DNA from: Parietaria judaica
Lineage: Eukaryota; Streptophyta; Magnoliopsida; Rosales; Urticaceae
Assembly: GCA_954871525.1 (NCBI GenBank)
Contig: OX940865.1
Coordinates: 8,680,001-8,744,000, forward strand
DNA: 64,000 nucleotides
Direction: 5' to 3'
This document shows positions 52,797 through 64,000 of the stretch, one piece after another; positions within the stretch are counted from its first letter, which is position 1; each line of letters opens with the position of its first letter. A model generated the notes under the pieces. That model did not search any database. It had not been told where the DNA came from and saw only the letters and a list, made by a program, of their open reading frames with translations. The translations under genes and the position numbers were made by a program.

Positions 52797-55262
52797 ATGT
52801 CAAAATCAACTGAAGGCACGTTTTCCCACCCCGCGGGAAGCATTGCCCTCAATACTCGGGCTCAGATCAACGCGCGCCGGACCCAGGCGCAGGAGCAGCC
52901 CGAGGCTAACGCTCGTCAAAAGCCCGCCGTCGTCGAAGAAAAAGAGCGACTTACCCGGCTAGAAGACAATATCTTCCGTCTAACCGACTTGGTGTCCAAA
53001 CACCTTGGCCACGACGAAGTCGACCTCAAAGCCATCGACGAGGAGGAAAGCCTAGAGGAGGCCCTCGAACTTACACAACGAAGGCCGCCTGTGACGCAGC
53101 CGATTTGTCAAGACATCCGGGAACCAGCCCGCTCACAAGCAACTCGACGATCGGCCTTTGATCGCCTCGGTGGGGACGAAGACGGCGTCGAAAACAAGGA
53201 TGTACAAAGAAACCGCCACAAGCAGCGGAAACACGCTCGAGGCCACCCAAGAGATGGTCAGGACCTCCGTCATCAACTAAATGACCGCAGTCGTGGTTGC
53301 GACCTGCGACAGCATATCGAGCAACAAAGATCATCTCACCAGGAAAATTCAAGGAACACCAACTCCGAGACGTCTGAGGACTCCCAACACTCCTCCGCTC
53401 AGCATTGTGCGCGAAAGGCCAAAGCAACTGCAACATCACATCCGGCAACACCGTCACCCGGAGACGAACTAAGAAGCGAAGTCCAGGCTCTCAGAAAAGA
53501 ACTGCGAGAGCTCGCCAACGCCCACATCTCGGATCCTGCAACAAAGAGCATGGCTGAAGGAGTCATCTCCCCCCTCGCCGATCACCTTCTAAAGGAGGAG
53601 CTCGTTGGAGATCTCCGGATCCCGATAAATCTCATCTACGACGGAACCGGCGATCCCACATATCACCTGGTACAATACCAATTCTCTATGAAGATCAAAA
53701 GATGCCCTCCCTCAACGATGTGTCAGGCCTTCTGCCTCACCCTCGCCGGGCCTGCATTCGAATGGTATCAGCGACTCCCCAAGGGATCGATTGGGTCCTT
53801 AGACGAATTAAAGGAACGCTTTGTTTCCTGTTTTGCCAGCCTGATAACACAACGGAAAGGAAAATCATACTTGTGGTCTCTCAAACAGCGCAAGGATGAA
53901 TCCCTTCTAAACCTACTTAAAAAGGTTAACAGAGGAAGCGAACAAAGTCACCAGCTATACCGATGACGACGCCGTCACCGCCATAATCGACGGCCTCCCC
54001 GTAAGTGAATTCGCGCGTTCTCTCGTGAAGAAAAGACCCACTTCCATGGCTGAACTCCTGGCAAGGGCATCGGAAGACATCGCGGCTGACGAATACTTCG
54101 TCAGCCGAAGCCAACTCAGCCGAGAAGATCAGGATCGCCACGACCAAAAAGGTCACAATGACGAGTCCCAAAGAAAAAGACAACGCCCGCAATCAAACTC
54201 CGAGGGACATCACCAACAACCAAGGCGAGCAGAAGGTTTTCGAAGAGACGCGGATTACACCCCGCTGACCGCATCCCCGGCCACGATCTACAGCCTCCAC
54301 AAGGAAAAATTCAGCCCTCCGCGACCGATGCAAAAGACGGCCAATAAAGACAAGAGCCGGTACTGCGAATACCATCAGGACCACGGCCACTTGACGTCAC
54401 AATGCTGGCAGCTGAAAAAGCAAATCGAACAACTCATCCAAGATGGGCAACTTAAAGAGTTTGTCAAAAAACTTGTAGCCGACAGTGGAAAGATCAATGA
54501 CCCTCCATCTCGGGAAGCCGAGAAACCACGAGATAATTATCCGGGCAAGCCCCATCAAGACGAAAATCAAGACAAAGCGAAAACGCCTCAACACCATGTC
54601 GTGTCCACTATCCTTGGAGGACCAGAGACCGGAGATTCCAACAACAAGCGAAAGAGGTACGCCCGAGAGTTAGAAGGCAACGACGGAGAACACCATGTCA
54701 ATATCACGAATCTGACACGCTCAACGACGGTGCTTCCTAGCCGGGACATCACTTTCACGGAAGAGGAGGCCCGAAGAGTTTCACAGCCTCATAACGACGC
54801 CATCGTGGTAGAAGCGCTGATTGCCAATAACCAAATAAAGAGAATTTTGGTTGACAGCGGAAGCTCGGCAGACATCATCTTCAAAGAAACCCTGGAACGC
54901 ATGAATCTGGGAGAACTCGTCCTGACACCTATCAACACCCCACTCTACGATTCAGCGGAAAGCCAGTCTTTGCCGAGGGAGCCATCAAACTCCCGACAAC
55001 ATATAGGTCCAAAGTAGGAGGCCAGATCACAAAAATGATCAAGTATCTTGTGGTCAACCAGCCATCATCCTACAACATCATCATGGGGAGACCGTCTCTA
55101 AACAAAATCCAAGCCATCACTTCCACTTTCCATCTGCTCGTAAAATTCCCGACAGAAAACAGAATAGGAGTCATGAAAGGAGGACAACGAGAGTCCAGAA
55201 CTTGCTACGCACGAGGTACGAAAGCAAGAGAAGAGGAGCTGGTCATCCACACTGTCTGCTAG
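52797..55262 (+). pseudogene. Element 2 gag and protease, frameshifted
   Basis: The gag frame opens at 52797 (MSKSTEGTF). It holds an N-terminal charged region and the capsid-like part (FEWYQRLPKGSIGSLDELKERF) up to a frameshift at about 53916-53925. In the next frame it continues through TSMAELLARASEDIAADEY, a zinc-knuckle-like CEYHQDHGHLTSQC and the protease active site LVDSGSSADIIF, to a second shift near 54955. A third stretch (MIKYLVVNQPSSYN, IIMGRPSLNKI) runs to a TAG at 55260-55262, which lies in the frame of the downstream RT. Gene order and motifs match element 1, but the sequences are well diverged. Confidence 0.88.
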
Positions 55263-58200
55263 TCGGGCACCGACTCTAATACTTGCCCAGAGAATACACA
55301 GACGTTCAGCGAACTCGACCCCCGAGGCAAAAGGCGCAAGCCGACCATGGAACCCTCCTCCGACATAATCCAGGTTCCAATAGACGAAAGCAAACCCGAA
55401 CGGACGATTTCAATCGGAGCCCGGCTACCCCTCATGATCAAGACACAACTGATTACATTCCTACAAGAGTTTAAAGATGTATTCGCTTGGTCACACGCCG
55501 ACATGCCTGGCATAGATCCCGAGATCGCCGTTCACAGACTCAACATTGAGAAGGGAAAGACACCAAAAGTGCAGCGATGCCGCGCGTTCAACCCTGAAAG
55601 ATACCAAGCCATCAACGAGGAGGTCAACAAACTCATCACGGCGAGATTCGTTAAAGAAGTGACATACCCAGATTGGGTATCCAATGTTGTAATGGTAAAG
55701 AAGCCTAACGGGAAGTGGCGGATCTGCGTAGACTACTCAGATCTCAACACGGCCTGCCCAAAAGATTGCTTCCCACTCCCTAGAATCGATCAACTGGTCG
55801 AAGCGACCGCCGGTCATCAGCTCATGAGCATGATGGACGCACACTCAGGATACAACCAAATCCGCATGCATGAGCCCGACCAGATTCACACAACGTTCAT
55901 CACGGACCGTGGCCTCTATTGCTACAAAGTCATGCCATTCGGACTCAAGAATGCCGGGGCCACATATCAGCGATTGGTCAACAAAATGTTCGCCCGCTCA
56001 TTGGGAAAACCATGGAGGTTTACATTGACGACATGATCGTCAAAATCTTGAAGGAAACCAACCACGTCCAAGACCTTCGGGAGACGTTCATGCTGCTCCG
56101 AAGATACCAGATGGAGCTAAACCCCACCAAGTGCGCGTTCGGAGTCGAATCAGGAAAGTTTATGGGATTTATCATCAATCAACGAGGGATCGAAGAAAAC
56201 CCTGATAAAATCCGAGCCCTGATTGATATGAAAAGTCCCCGAAAGGTCAAAGAAGTGCAAAGCCTCAACGGTCGCATCAACGCCTTGGGGCGATTCGTAT
56301 CAAAGGTGACGGATCGATGCCAAACCTTCTTTCAAGCCCTCAAAGGCGGGAAGAATTTCTCGTGGGATGAAAAGTGCGAGACGGCTTTCCAAGAACTAAA
56401 AGCCTACCTCGGAACGCCTCCTTTGTTGTCAAAGCCAGAGAAAGAGGAAGCTCTATTCCTCTACCTCTCAATATCGACAAGAGAAGTCAGCGCCGTCTTG
56501 GTTCGAGAAGAGGAAAAGAGGCAATTGTCGGTCTATTATGTCAGCAAGGCCCTCCTCGATGTTGAAACACGCTACACACGGATCGAGAAATTGGCCCTCG
56601 CACTGATCACGACCGCAAAAAAGCTACGCCCCTACTTCCAGGCACACCAAGTCATAGTACGAACGGAACATCCCCTGCGAAAGGCACTCCTCAAAGGCAC
56701 CTCGTCCCGAATGACAATTTGGTCACAGGAGCTAGGAGAGTACGGAGTGGAGTACCAGCCCCGGATCGCCATCAAAGCCCAGGCCGTGGCAGACTTCGTC
56801 GCCGAATTCACGTACGATGCCAAAGTTGAAACAGAGGAGGACATCGACGGGCCCCCTCAGACGCCGAAACGCAAAGCAAGCCCCGACGGGCCCATTTGGA
56901 ATTTGAACGTTGATGGTGCCTCAAACGCTAATGGATCTGGGGCGGGGATCCTGTTCACCAACCCCGAGGGCGGGAAGCTGCGTTATGCCCTTCGATTCGG
57001 GTTCAGCGCCACGAATAATGAAGCCGAATATGAAGCACTACTGGCCGGGCTCCAAATCGCCCGATAACTCGGAGTAAAAAACCTGCGGATCCACTGCGAC
57101 TCCCAATTAATTGTGAAGCAAGTGGAAGGCGAATACTAGGCCAAAGAAGAGAACATGACGGCGTACCTGGCAGAAGCTGTGCATCGCCTGGGATTTTTGG
57201 CTTGGTATGAAATAATTCAAATACCTCGAGCCGAAAACTCCGAAGCGGATACATTGGCTAGAATGGCGTCAGGCGCCGGCGACGAAGAACTGGGGAAAGT
57301 TCCCGTGGAAGCCCTAGAGCATCCTTCCATAAGAAAACCACAAACCCTCACCATCAGCGATGGACCAAAAGACAATTGGATGACCCCAATTGTCGGGTAC
57401 CTGAAACACGGTACACTCCCAGCCGACCGGAATGAGGCCAGGCAACTCAAATTCCGGGCAACGAAGTATGTAGTTCACGAAGGAAACCTCTATAAACGCG
57501 GTTTCATGCAACCTCTTCTCAAATGCCTCTCCGAAAGCGAAGCTAACCTCGTCCTTCAAGAGATCCACGAGGGAATCTGTGGGAACCAATATGCCGGACG
57601 GTCCCTCTCCCTCAAAGCCCTTAAGCAAGGTTACTTCTTGCCTACCCTCAAAAAGGACGCGAACGAGATAGCTCGAAAGTGCGATAAGTGCCAAAGATTC
57701 GCCAACATACCACACCAGCCGGCGGTTCCGCTATGCCCGGTGTTGGTTCCCCGGCCATTCGCCAAGTGGGGAATCGACCTAATCGGGAAGTTACCAAAGG
57801 CTCCTGGGGGCGTGGAATATGCGATAGTGGCGATCGATTACTTCACCTAGTGGGTCGAGGCAGAACCGCTCGCCAAGATCACGCAAACAAACACGACAAA
57901 TTTCATCTGGCGCAACATCGTCTGTCGGCACGGGATTCCCGCCCCGATAATCACCGACAATGCAAAACAGTTCAACAACGTGGACCTTCGAGCCTTCTGT
58001 CAGAATCTCGGAATCAACAATACCTACTCATCGCCCTTCTACCCCCAGGCAAACGGCCAAGTGGAGTCAGTTAACAAAGACATCAAAACCATCCTAAAGA
58101 AGAAGCTCGACGAGAAAAAGAGCAAGTGGGCAGAGGAGTTACCCTCGATACTCTGGGCCTACCGCACCACAACACGCAACGCCACTGGTGAAACCCCGTT

Positions 58201-58615
58201 CGCCCTAACTTACGGAGTCGAAGCAATCATCCCCGCCGAGATAAGTGTCCCCTCACCACGAGTCGAGTTCTTCAGTGAAGAACACAACGGCGAAGCACTG
58301 CGACACGAGCTCGACCTCCTTGAGTAAAGGAGAAACAACGCCTATACACGACTGGTCGCCCAAAAACGAGTCGTGGAACGCTACTACAACAGTAAGTTCA
58401 GAGCAAGGAAATTTTTGGAAGGAAGCCTGGTATTAAGAAAAGTTGGTCAGAACACCCAGGTCCTTGGCGCCGGCGTCCTTGGGCCTACCTGGGAGGGACC
58501 CTACCGCGTGACCAAGGTGGTCAGGGACGGAACGTACCGCCTCGCAGAAATGGGGGGTACCGAAATTCCCCGACCTTGGAACGTCGAACACCTAAAGCAA
58601 TATCACCAATGAAGA
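55263..58615 (+). pseudogene. Element 2 pol (RT, two RNase H, integrase), with stops and a frameshift
   Basis: RT motifs run from WSHADMPGIDPEI through MMDAHSGYNQIRM to a frameshift at 56006-56009, just before the catalytic YIDDMIVK. One frame then carries RNase H 1 (FLYLSISTREVSAV, YTRIEKLALAL), RNase H 2 (LNVDGASNANGSGAGI, NNEAEYEALLAGL, HCDSQLI, SEADTLARMAS) and the integrase. The integrase shows the zinc-binding CDKCQRF, D in WGIDLIGKL, D in IITDNAKQF and E in NGQVESVNK. That frame is interrupted by TAA at 57065-57067, TAG at 57137-57139, TAG at 57848-57850 and TAA at 58325-58327, and ends normally near 58612. The lesions show it is non-functional. Confidence 0.9.
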
Positions 58616-58927
58616 GCCCCTGACAGGGCCAATTAGGATAATGGTTGAAGCTAAGACACAACCCGAATCTAAGAAGATAGTCGGAGAAGTGGTCAACGCA
58701 TACGCTAAAACAACGATTAGGCCAACATCGCCACCGTCATAATATCTATGTACCAAAACCGGCACGGGAATAGCCCCGTTTACCGGCCTATGTAAAAGAA
58801 GAGTGCCACAAGAAGCGTCATATATATATATATATACGATAAACCTCGTTCCCATTTAATTTCTAAGACAGTTCCTCGTATAAGTTTACCTGAAAACTTG
58901 GAAATTGACAAATGTGATAATAAGAAC

Positions 58928-59590
58928 TGGCCCGGACCTCGATCCCGCCAACACAGGCTCTAAAGCCAAAAAAATATTGGCCCGGACCTCGATCCCGTCA
59001 ACACAGGCTCTAAAGCCGAAAAAATATTGGCCCGGACCTCGATCCCGCCAACACAGGCTCTAAAGCCGAAAGATATTGGCCCGGACCTCAATCCTGCCAA
59101 CACAGGCTTCTAAAGCCGAAAGATATTGGCCCGGACCTCGATCCCACCAACACAGGCCCTAAAGCCGAAAAAATATTGGCCCAGACCTCGATCCCGCCAA
59201 CACAGGCTCTAAAGCCGAAAGATATTGGCCCGGACCTCGATCCCGCCAACATAGGCTCTAAAGCCGAAAGATATTGGCCCGGACCTCGATCCCGCCAACA
59301 TAGGCCCTAAAGCCAAAAAAATATTGGCCCGGACCTCGATCTCGCCAACACAGGCTCTAAAGCCGAAAGATATTGGCCCGGACCTCGATCCCGCCAACAC
59401 AGGCTCAAAAGCCAAAAAATATTGGCCCGGACCTCGATCCCGCCAACTCAGGCTCAAAAATCAAAAAATATTGGCCCGGACCTCGATCCCGCCAACTCAG
59501 GCTCAAAAGTCAAAAAATATTGGCCTGGACCTCGGTCCCGCCAAACAGGCTGAAAAGCCAAAAAGGATGGCCCGATCCTCGATCCCCAAG
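58928..59590. repeat. Tandem repeat of about 49 bp, 13-14 copies, in element 2
   Basis: Units start TTGGCCCGGACCTCGATCCC, continue GCCAACACAGGCTC and end AAAGCCGAAAGATA. Length varies from 48 to 50 bp, so reading frames through the array are not conserved. It lies between pol (plus) and the antisense gene (minus), the same place as the unrelated 38-bp array of element 1. Confidence 0.92.
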
Positions 59591-59791
59591 TCTACTCAGT
59601 CTACAAACGTATTCTCAAATAATCGCAAGAAGACAAAATCCGAAGCAAAAGCGATCTACGAATAACAGTTGTTTACATACGGTCAGCCAGTTACACATAC
59701 ATATTAATCACAAAGAAGTCATGGCAAGCCGACTAATACTATTTCGTATCTACATACAAGATTGCACCCAAAGGCGCTAAAACGGCGCCAT

Positions 59792-59820
59792 CTACAAAAA
59801 GGCGAAAACCGCGGGTCCTA

Positions 59821-59880
<60 letters not shown>

Positions 59881-61343
59881 CATGCGTCATCGCCATCATG
59901 GGGGCTCGATAACCCTCGATGGCCACCTCTAGGAAGTCGTCCGCAGCTGTACCACGAGCCTCATCTCCATTGACATCCACAAAGCCACCTCCCCACGTAA
60001 TCCGAGGAACAAAAAGAGGCGGGGCACTGGTCCGACTCCCTGCCGAAGACAGCCGGCCTATGGAGACCGAGGTCCCCTGGAAAGCAAAGGTCCTCGTGGC
60101 CCCCGGAGGGAGAGCGGCCATGGCAGGGGCCAAACAATCCCGCACATCCTGGGGAACATGCGCAACATGGGCAAACGACATGCTGATCCACAACCCCGAG
60201 TTTATCCGCAACAGCTCGAGAACAGCTTCCACGAAGCCATCCCATCTGACCTTGATAACTGCGGCCTCCTGGCGAGCGTCGGCGGCGTCTAAGCGAGAGT
60301 TCAAGAGTCCCACCGTGTTTTGTGAGGCATGGAACCGCTGGGCGTATTGTTCCATTCCGACCTCTGCAGCATGTGCTCGTTCCAACGCCCAATCGCGCGA
60401 CCTCTGAATACGACGGTTCTCACGACATAGGTGCACCGTCTCGGAAAACCCCTCCATCTCGTCGGTCCCCGACGAGCTCCCGCCAGGAATGGCGCTAGGG
60501 CCGCCACCCACGATATGGTCAAAATGGAATGGCATGGCGGCAAGGCTGGACGTCCCGGGCCCATAACTATCGTACTGGTATTGCAAAAGCAACACGAAAA
60601 CATCAGGCGAAACCTAAACACCACGAAAATAAAGAATTAGGAAATAAAAAGATTACCGACTCAGCAGGACCGGTCCTGAGGAATTGGTCAGGAAGGCTCG
60701 AAATAACCGGCACCTCCGGGCCAGGAATCATGGGGACGGGAAGGTCGGACGACATCATTCCCATGAAATCGGGAGGCACCACCGCCGTATAGTCGAGGGG
60801 CGCATCAGATAAATCACCAAAGTACGTGCCGGGCCCCTGAAAGGCATGTATGAGCCAAGCCCCATGCCTGGCAGAGAAGGCGTAATGGGAAAAATGGCGT
60901 TCGGTCCACCAGAAAAGTACGAAAGAGGGACGTCTCCGTCCGCTTCGGGATGGCGTCTCCCGCGCCTCATCCGGGAGGTACCAGTGGGCTGATGATGACC
61001 TCCGGAAGGAGTTTGGTCCTGGTCCATACCTGCAAAAAAAAAAGAGGCGTTAGAGAATATGCAATATACAACATAAATGAACACTCACCAAAGAAAAAGC
61101 AAAATTCACACATACACCGAAGGAGTTCCTATCAAAAAAGACGACACTCCAATCAGATCACGAATACGAGCTGGCAAGAGCCCGAGGTTGCATCCACCCG
61201 ATTGAGCCCAAGAAGCCCTCGTCAAATGATGGGAAAAGCGCCCAGGGATTGCACATTCCACCATGAAAAAGCGGAGGAATTCCCTATCGATGGCCATCGT
61301 CGAACGATACGACCGAAGACGTCCGAAGTACCGAGGGGAAAAT
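59792..61343 (-). pseudogene. Antisense gene of element 2, interrupted by element 3
   Basis: On the minus strand at least three blocks look coding. The first is 61297-61106 (LRFFMVECAIPGRFSHHL, LPARIRDLIGVSSFL). The second is from 61029, after a T-rich acceptor ending GCAG, with MDQDQTPSGGHHQPTG and PLSYFSGGPNAIFPIT; it is frameshifted near 60840-60860 and ends near 60657. The third is 60613-59792, with an open frame rich in charged residues (HLCRENRRIQRSRDWALERAHAAEVGMEQY) and a possible coiled coil. The gap between the last two is only about 43 bp, short for a plant intron, so that junction is uncertain. The frame runs through the (TA)n tract at 59827-59876. The domain is not recognised. 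Its place matches the antisense ORFs of Tat elements. Confidence 0.5.
59826..59876. repeat. (TA)n microsatellite
   Basis: A perfect TA run of about 25 units lies near the end of the antisense gene of element 2. Confidence 0.95.
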
Positions 61344-61462
61344 TATTGACGTGGTTTCCCACCTCAATCAGTCAAGTGTGACTTGTGAGCGTATGATAAT
61401 TTTGAATGAAACAATTTGGTGGAATTCGATCTGTCGCGTTGCAAGCTCACGATTCACTCACG

Positions 61463-61502
<40 letters not shown>

Positions 61503-62221
61503 GTATATAAGCGATATAAATGAGACGAGGGATTTTTTATAGAGGTTCGTCCCAAAGTGGTAGTTGACTACTTCCTCTGTTAAATTATTACGACAATGAA
61601 CATAGACGGATAGCTACAGGCAGCTAGATCACGTCTGAGAATAGAAAAGAAAAGAGGAGGGAAGAAAGAATACAATGAGATCTTAAGTGAACAAGAATGC
61701 CGGGTAGAATTTCTTCGGTGTATTCTCTCAAGGTTGTAAGTGTGCGTGTGTTGATCTGAGCTTGAGCTTGGCATTTATAGGTTTCAATTCTTCCCGTTGG
61801 ACTTCCAGGAATCGAGGGGTCTTCACTCCATGCTGACCGGGTTGAATGGACGACCTTGCTACACGTGTCCCATGACTTCGTTCTCGTCGTCGTGTTTGAA
61901 TTATGCCCGTTGGAGGCTTGACTCCGTGCTCCTGGTCTTCCGTATGAGTTTGAAATGGGATGCCGGGTAGAGAATATGACGATTCTACCCTTGTTTTTCT
62001 GGACAGTTGTCGAATGGATTTGGGCCTTAGAACTCATTGGGCCGAATAGCGTGTATCCGTTGGTTTTTGGTCTGATTGAGAGTCTCATTGGGCTTCTCAA
62101 ATGGGCTTTTGCGAATACTAGTTTATTTCTTTAAAGCCTTTTATCATGGTTTGTAAATTTAATTAATTCACAACCTTAGCACTTTAGGTCATTTAAATAA
62201 TGACGAATTTGTACATCAACA
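61344..62221 (-). repeat. 3' LTR of element 3
   Basis: The 878-bp LTR begins TATTGACGTGG, where element 1 has TGTTGACGTGG, and ends CATCAACA. A longer TA tract (about 61464-61505) accounts for most of the extra length. It is clearly more diverged from the element 1 LTRs than those are from each other. Confidence 0.9.
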
Positions 62222-62570
62222 ATTAGCCCCCTACTATAAAAAATACGAAGTAAATTTTATAGTATTTACTCGATGAAATCATGTAAAATTCGTGCCGGAT
62301 AGGATTAATTAAATTTGTGACTTTTGCCGCAAATCTGCATAATCCGGGCAGGATTTTGGATAATTTCGAGATCAGATGGACGGATAGGGTCTTGAAGCTG
62401 TAACCGTCGCTTCAAATTTTGTGCGGGAACAGTTACAACACGTGTCCCATTTTGCGGAGTTCGAAGGGAATAAACTCTTCACATTCTCCTGACACAGCTG
62501 TCGTGCTGACGTGTCGCCGGATAGCTCGCTGATCTCAACCGTAGGATGAGGTTTGTTGCGATTTTCGAGG

Positions 62571-62613
62571 AAACCCTAACCGTAGGATCAGCGACAATTT
62601 TCGAGTATAAATA
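62571..62613 (+). promoter_or_regulatory. Telo-box and TATA box of the antisense gene of element 3
   Basis: AAACCCTAA (62571-62579) and TATAAATA (62606-62613) occupy the same places as in element 1, within a well-conserved 400-bp block (62222-62690 against 31393-31860). Confidence 0.55.
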
Positions 62614-63015
62614 CTCGAGTGATTCGCATTAAATGGGCACGTCTCTTCAGCTTCAGCCCGTCGCACGTCTTTCGAAGGTAACCTATTTCTCTTTCCTCTA
62701 TATATACTCTGTGTGGCATTCGAATGTCATTTTTGAATTTTAGAGAGAGAAAAGCTTTGAATTTTTAGAGAGAGAAGCTCTGCGTCCGCCATTGTTGAAG
62801 GGGTCATCAGGTTTTCTCCGTGTTTTAGAGATCCAGGTTCTTCACTTTTTCTTGAATCTTTTCTCTGCGAGTCTGTTTGAAAGTTTTTCTAGGTTTCTAG
62901 ATATCGCTTTTTCGGTTTTTCTTGAATCTCTACACACATCAGTTTCTGGGTAGCTTTTTCTGGATTTTTTGTGCTCGTCTAGATAGTTTTCGGTTTTTTC
63001 TAGGATACTTATAGA

Positions 63016-64000
63016 ATGGGCCCTAAAAAGACGATCTCGAAATGGCAGACGGAGTTTCTGACTACAGATTCTCCCAAGTCAGTTCTAACACCTAAAGATC
63101 TGGTTAGGATCCGGGTAGAATATAAGATTCCCCAATCGATAGAGCTTAGATTGCCGGGTCCGGATGAACACGCCGACGAGTAGAACTCAGACGGCTGGAT
63201 CTGTGTATACCAGAGGTTTTTTTGAGTCCGGGGGGCTTAGATTTCCTATTCCTGAACTTATCCTTAGGTATCTTACTTACCTAGGGGTTTCTATCGGGCA
63301 GCTTAGCCCGAATTCTATCCGGATCTTGATGGCTTTGCTTGTCCGGTCCCATGAGTGTTTGTATTCACTTACAATCTGGGACCTGTTGACGGGCTTGGTC
63401 ATCAAGACCAATGGTCAGGCCAAGGGTAGGTTTTTCCTATCCGTCAAGGAGGGGGAGATCATAACCGGTCTTCCCAAGAAGGAGAGTGCTTGGACCCACA
63501 AGTATTTCTTCTTCATGGCCGGCTAGGAAACGCTCGGTTCTTGGCCGGGCTATAGGAATGAATGGGTCCACGAGATAGGTGAGATTCCAGGCTGGGTTTT
63601 CTAATTTTTTCTTATTCGGCTGTTCTTGTGTGTTTGCTAATTTCCTGTCGCTTTCTTATGCAGTCGAGGACCCTGAGAAGCCTAAGTCTCGTCCGATCAC
63701 AGAAGAGTGGAAGGCTTTGAAGAGGAGGCTTTTTCCTTCTGGTCCGGAGCTGTGGTCGAACTTCACGAGGGAAAGGTTTGAAGCTGCCGGGCTTTGGGTT
63801 GAGCCTGACGAGGAGGAATTTCCGGGTATAATTTCTGAACCTATCTTTTTGGTTTTGTTTTGTATCTTTTTTTTTTATTTTTTCTAAGTGTGGATTTTTG
63901 ACGCGCAGAGGATATGGACGCTCTACGCCCGAAGGGTCAGAGTCTTCGCCAAAGGCGGAGACAAGAGGGTCAGACCGGAGGTTCGGCCTCGGCTGGAGCT
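63016..64000 (+). pseudogene. Antisense gene of element 3, partial and with lesions
   Basis: The gene parallels 32187-35042: exon 1 63016-63578, exon 2 63664-63825, exon 3 from 63909 to the window edge, with GT-AG introns at the same places. Lesions in exon 1: TAG at 63181-63183 (a Gln codon in element 1), one extra T in the T-run near 63217-63223, and a TAG at 63524-63526 shared with element 1. After the shared TAG the frame runs in phase into PGYRNEWVHEI and, after splicing, VEDPEKPKS. Exon 2 has no stop (EPDEEEFPG). The rest is outside the window. Confidence 0.7.

Larger units (their letters stand above)
51322..61343 (+). mobile_element. Element 2: older, decayed Tat-lineage retrotransposon, interrupted on the right
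   Basis: The 5' LTR (51322-52721), gag, pro, RT with two RNase H domains and integrase lie in order on the plus strand. A tandem repeat and an antisense gene follow. The 3' LTR is not in the window: at 61344 the sequence changes abruptly to the LTR of element 3, which is nested in the antisense gene of element 2. The coding region has at least three frameshifts and five in-frame stops, so the element is long dead. Its LTR and antisense gene are not recognisably related to those of elements 1 and 3. Confidence 0.85.
61344..64000 (-). mobile_element. Element 3: Tat-lineage retrotransposon of the element 1 family, 3' part only
   Basis: An LTR closely related to that of element 1 is followed by the same polypurine region, the same antisense promoter and the antisense gene. 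The orientation is as in element 1, so gag-pol should lie on the minus strand beyond the right edge. It is inserted in element 2. Confidence 0.9.

Noticed and set aside
58928..59590. Regular repeats resembling a CRISPR array
   Set aside because: The whole 48-50 bp unit repeats with no unique spacers, it lies inside a plant retrotransposon, and the genome is eukaryotic. It is a minisatellite.
59209..59665. Repetitive proteins translated from the element 2 minisatellite on both strands
   Set aside because: Open frames arise on both strands from a unit without stops; unit lengths vary between 48 and 50 bp, so no frame is conserved.

Overview
The window is plant nuclear DNA, most probably from a eudicot. 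Evidence: spliced genes with GT-AG introns, four secreted Kunitz-type protease inhibitors in tandem, a plastid-targeted BASS1-type carrier, a type III polyketide synthase, AT-rich intergenic DNA full of (TA)n tracts, and Tat-lineage Ty3/gypsy and hAT/MULE transposons of plant type. No bacterial operon, CRISPR array, tRNA or rRNA was seen. The species could not be named.

Layout. 1-20 kb: a Kunitz inhibitor cluster on the minus strand (4589-5179, 9569-10141, frameshifted copy 13162-13762, 19208-19813). Each copy has an upstream TATAAAT box. The spaces between them are packed with small transposons whose ends and target-site duplications (TSDs) can be read directly: hAT MITEs (8-bp TSDs), Mutator-like foldbacks (9-bp TSDs) and a solo LTR (5-bp TSD). 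21.4-25.0 kb: a complete-looking autonomous hAT element with an 807-residue transposase. 26.0-27.6 kb: a two-exon PHD-finger (PZP) chromatin protein gene. 30.5-42.7 kb: a complete 12.2-kb Tat-type retrotransposon (element 1), young by its LTRs (3 differences in 854 bp). 43.3-45.9 kb: a seven-exon BASS1-like gene. 48.5-51.0 kb: a broken chalcone-synthase-like gene. 51.3-61.3 kb: an older decayed Tat element (element 2) on the plus strand. 61.3 kb to the end: a third Tat element (element 3, same family as element 1), inserted into element 2 and running off the window.

The most interesting structure is inside the retrotransposons. Elements 1 and 3 carry, antisense to gag-pol and between pol and the 3' LTR, a multi-exon gene with its own TATA box and telo-box. 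It encodes a globular N-terminal domain, a disordered basic middle and a long coiled coil. Its introns persist because genomic RNA is transcribed from the other strand. Element 2 has an unrelated-looking antisense gene in the same place. In elements 1 and 2 a family-specific tandem repeat lies between the converging pol and antisense genes.

Other notable items: a perfect 51-bp inverted duplication inserted in frame in the polyketide synthase exon; an autonomous hAT element and a MITE with matching ends 3.3 kb apart; three foldback families sharing GGG..GCGGC-type ends; and a paralogous empty site for one hAT MITE. All exon structures were inferred by eye from splice consensus, reading frame and family knowledge; none was computed.
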